Under the pieces are notes generated by a model, which ran no database searches, was not told where the DNA came from, and saw only the letters and a program-made list of their open reading frames with translations. Positions 5,503 to 6,970 of a stretch of 6,970 bases of DNA are shown here, one piece after another. Within the stretch, counting starts at the first letter, position 1. Each line of letters opens with the position of its first letter. This stretch comes from an uncultured Collinsella sp. (GTDB lineage: Bacteria; Actinomycetota; Coriobacteriia; Coriobacteriales; Coriobacteriaceae), in the NCBI GenBank assembly GCA_900556205.1, contig USNX01000064.1, positions 1-6,970 on the forward strand, given 5' to 3'. The position numbers and the translations under genes are program-made.

Positions 5503-6970
5503 CTACTCGGCGTCGGGGACCTCGTAGGTGGCCGCCGGCGTGTTGTCGCACACGACGGTAAAGCCGCCGTCCTTGTCGGCATCGACCGTCACCTGATCGC
5601 CCTCGCGCACCGTACCGTCGATGATGGCGGCGGCGATGGCATCCACGACCTCGCGCTGGACCAGGCGCTTGAGCGGACGAGCGCCAAAGACCGGGTCCAG
5701 GCCGCCCACGGCGAGCATCTGCTTGGCCGCCGGGGTGATGGCAAGCGTCATGCGCTCCTTGGCCAGACGTGCGCGGACGTCGGCGAGCTGGATGTCGACG
5801 ATCTTCTCGATCTGCGCCATACCGAGCGGATGGAACACCACGATATCGTCGATACGGTTGAGGAACTCGGGGCGGAAGGTCTGAGCCATGGCGGCGTCGA
5901 CCTGATGGCGCATCTCCTCCTCGTCCTTACCGGACAGGTCGGCGATGGCCTTGGAGCCCACGTTGCTCGTCATGATGATGATCGTGTTCTTGAAGGACAC
6001 CTGACGACCCTGACCATCGGTCAGACGGCCGTCGTCAAGCACCTGCAACAGCACGTTAAAGACATCCGGATGAGCCTTCTCCATCTCGTCGAGCAGGATC
6101 ACGGAGTACGGACGACGGCGCACGGCCTCGGTGAGCTGGCCGCCCTCGTCGTAACCCACGTATCCCGGGGGCGCACCGATCAGACGCTGGACGCTGAACT
6201 TCTCCATGTACTCGGACATGTCGATACGCACGAGCGCGCGCTCGTCGTCGAACAGGCACTCGGCCAGCGCCTTGGCGAGCTCGGTCTTGCCCACGCCGGT
6301 GGGACCCAGGAAGAAGAAGCTGCCGATGGGCTTGTCCGGATCGGAGAGGCCCGCACGGCTGCGGCGCACAGCTGCGGCGACGGCGGAGACGGCCTCGTCC
6401 TGGCCGATGACGCGCTTATGCAACTCACCCTCCAAGCCCTTCAACTTGTCGAGCTCGCCCTGCATCATCTTGGAGACGGGCACGCCGGTCCAAGCGCTCA
6501 CGACCTCGGCGATCTCATCGGAGGTCACCTGCTCGTTCAAGCCTTCGCCGTTCTGCTCCTTCTGCGCCTCGAGTGCGGCCTCGGAATCCTGAATCTGCTG
6601 CTGCAGGCCCGGAATCACGGAGTAGCGCAGCTCGGACGCACGACCCAAATCGCCGTTGCGCGTCGCACGCTCCTCCTCGCTCTTGGCCTCGTCGAGCTGT
6701 CCCTTGAGCTCCTGCACGTGGTCGATGGCGTTCTTCTGGTTGAGCCAGCCGGCCTTTTGCACGTTGAGCTTTTCCTGGACCTCGGCAATCTCTTGGCGCA
6801 GAGCCTCCAGACGCTCCTTGGAGGCGTCGTCGGTCTCCTTCATGAGCGCCTGTTCCTCGATCTGCAGCTGAGTGAGCTGACGCGTGGTGGCGTCGATCTC
6901 GACCGGCATGCTGTCGAGTTCCATGCGCAGGCGACTTGCGGCCTCATCGACCAGGTCGATGGCCTTGTCG
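5503..6970 (-). CDS. clpB: ATP-dependent chaperone ClpB, C-terminal part (N-terminus outside window)
   Basis: ClpB is a hexameric AAA+ disaggregase that works with DnaK/DnaJ/GrpE to rescue aggregated proteins in the cytoplasm. The frame is open to the window edge, and the first visible residues (DKAIDLVDEAASRLRM) are the conserved end of the first ATPase domain, so the CDS continues beyond 6970. Numbering from the internal Met at 6924: the coiled-coil middle domain covers about 10-130; the second ATPase domain has Walker A at 207-214 (GPTGVGKT), pore loop GYVG at 254-257, Walker B at 275-280 (VILLDE), sensor 1 TSN at 319-321, the arginine-finger region FRPEFLNRIDD (350-360), and sensor 2 GARPLKR (414-420). 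The short acidic tail ends EVPDAE. All visible motifs are intact. No heat-shock regulatory site can be seen because the gene start is missing. Confidence 0.97.
   Translation of the reverse strand, partial: DKAIDLVDEAASRLRMELDSMPVEIDATTRQLTQLQIEEQALMKETDDASKERLEALRQEIAEVQEKLNVQKAGWLNQKNAIDHVQELKGQLDEAKSEEERATRNGDLGRASELRYSVIPGLQQQIQDSEAALEAQKEQNGEGLNEQVTSDEIAEVVSAWTGVPVSKMMQGELDKLKGLEGELHKRVIGQDEAVSAVAAAVRRSRAGLSDPDKPIGSFFFLGPTGVGKTELAKALAECLFDDERALVRIDMSEYMEKFSVQRLIGAPPGYVGYDEGGQLTEAVRRRPYSVILLDEMEKAHPDVFNVLLQVLDDGRLTDGQGRQVSFKNTIIIMTSNVGSKAIADLSGKDEEEMRHQVDAAMAQTFRPEFLNRIDDIVVFHPLGMAQIEKIVDIQLADVRARLAKERMTLAITPAAKQMLAVGGLDPVFGARPLKRLVQREVVDAIAAAIIDGTVREGDQVTVDADKDGGFTVVCDNTPAATYEVPDAE

Noticed and set aside
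1..6970. CRISPR arrays, tRNA or rRNA genes
   Set aside because: No regularly spaced repeats and no tRNA- or rRNA-like sequence were seen on either strand.

Overview
The window looks like chromosome from a high-G+C gut actinobacterium of the class Coriobacteriia, most likely Collinsella or a close relative. This rests on the G/C-rich codon use, the G+C-rich hairpin terminators, and the style of the membrane and envelope proteins. It is inference from sequence style, not a database match.

Left part (1-2026): a small operon. A TetR-family regulator (187-849) is followed 63 bases later by a tryptophan-rich, roughly nine-helix membrane protein of unknown function (913-1920), and a strong Rho-independent terminator closes the unit. 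Upstream of the regulator are two perfect 15-bp palindromes and a third related, imperfect one. They are good candidates for TetR operators controlling both genes.

Middle (2158-5171): a 493-residue single-pass envelope protein with a very acidic cytoplasmic N-terminus (2158-3639). Next, on the opposite strand, is an intact AAA+ ATPase of the AAA_14/DUF4143 type (3661-5013). The last ten codons of the envelope gene (3610-3639) occur a second time at 5116-5145, just beyond the ATPase gene. The copies match at 28 of 30 bases, both differences are synonymous, and the second copy also ends in TAG. A plausible terminator follows only the second copy. The simplest reading is that a cassette of about 1.5 kb carrying the ATPase gene entered the 3' end of the envelope gene without breaking it, leaving the old 3' end and its terminator stranded downstream. 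The A+T-rich cassette edge (5021-5112) holds a 62-base nested inverted repeat spanning the ATPase promoter and a second 10-bp inverted repeat that reuses the same CTTGATTA word. No transposase or integrase is visible.

Right part (5198-6970, minus strand): a small hypothetical protein of 57 residues, a strong terminator, and the C-terminal part of the ClpB disaggregase, whose N-terminus lies outside the window. ClpB looks like ordinary core genome; the accessory interest is in the ATPase insertion and in the TetR/membrane-protein operon.
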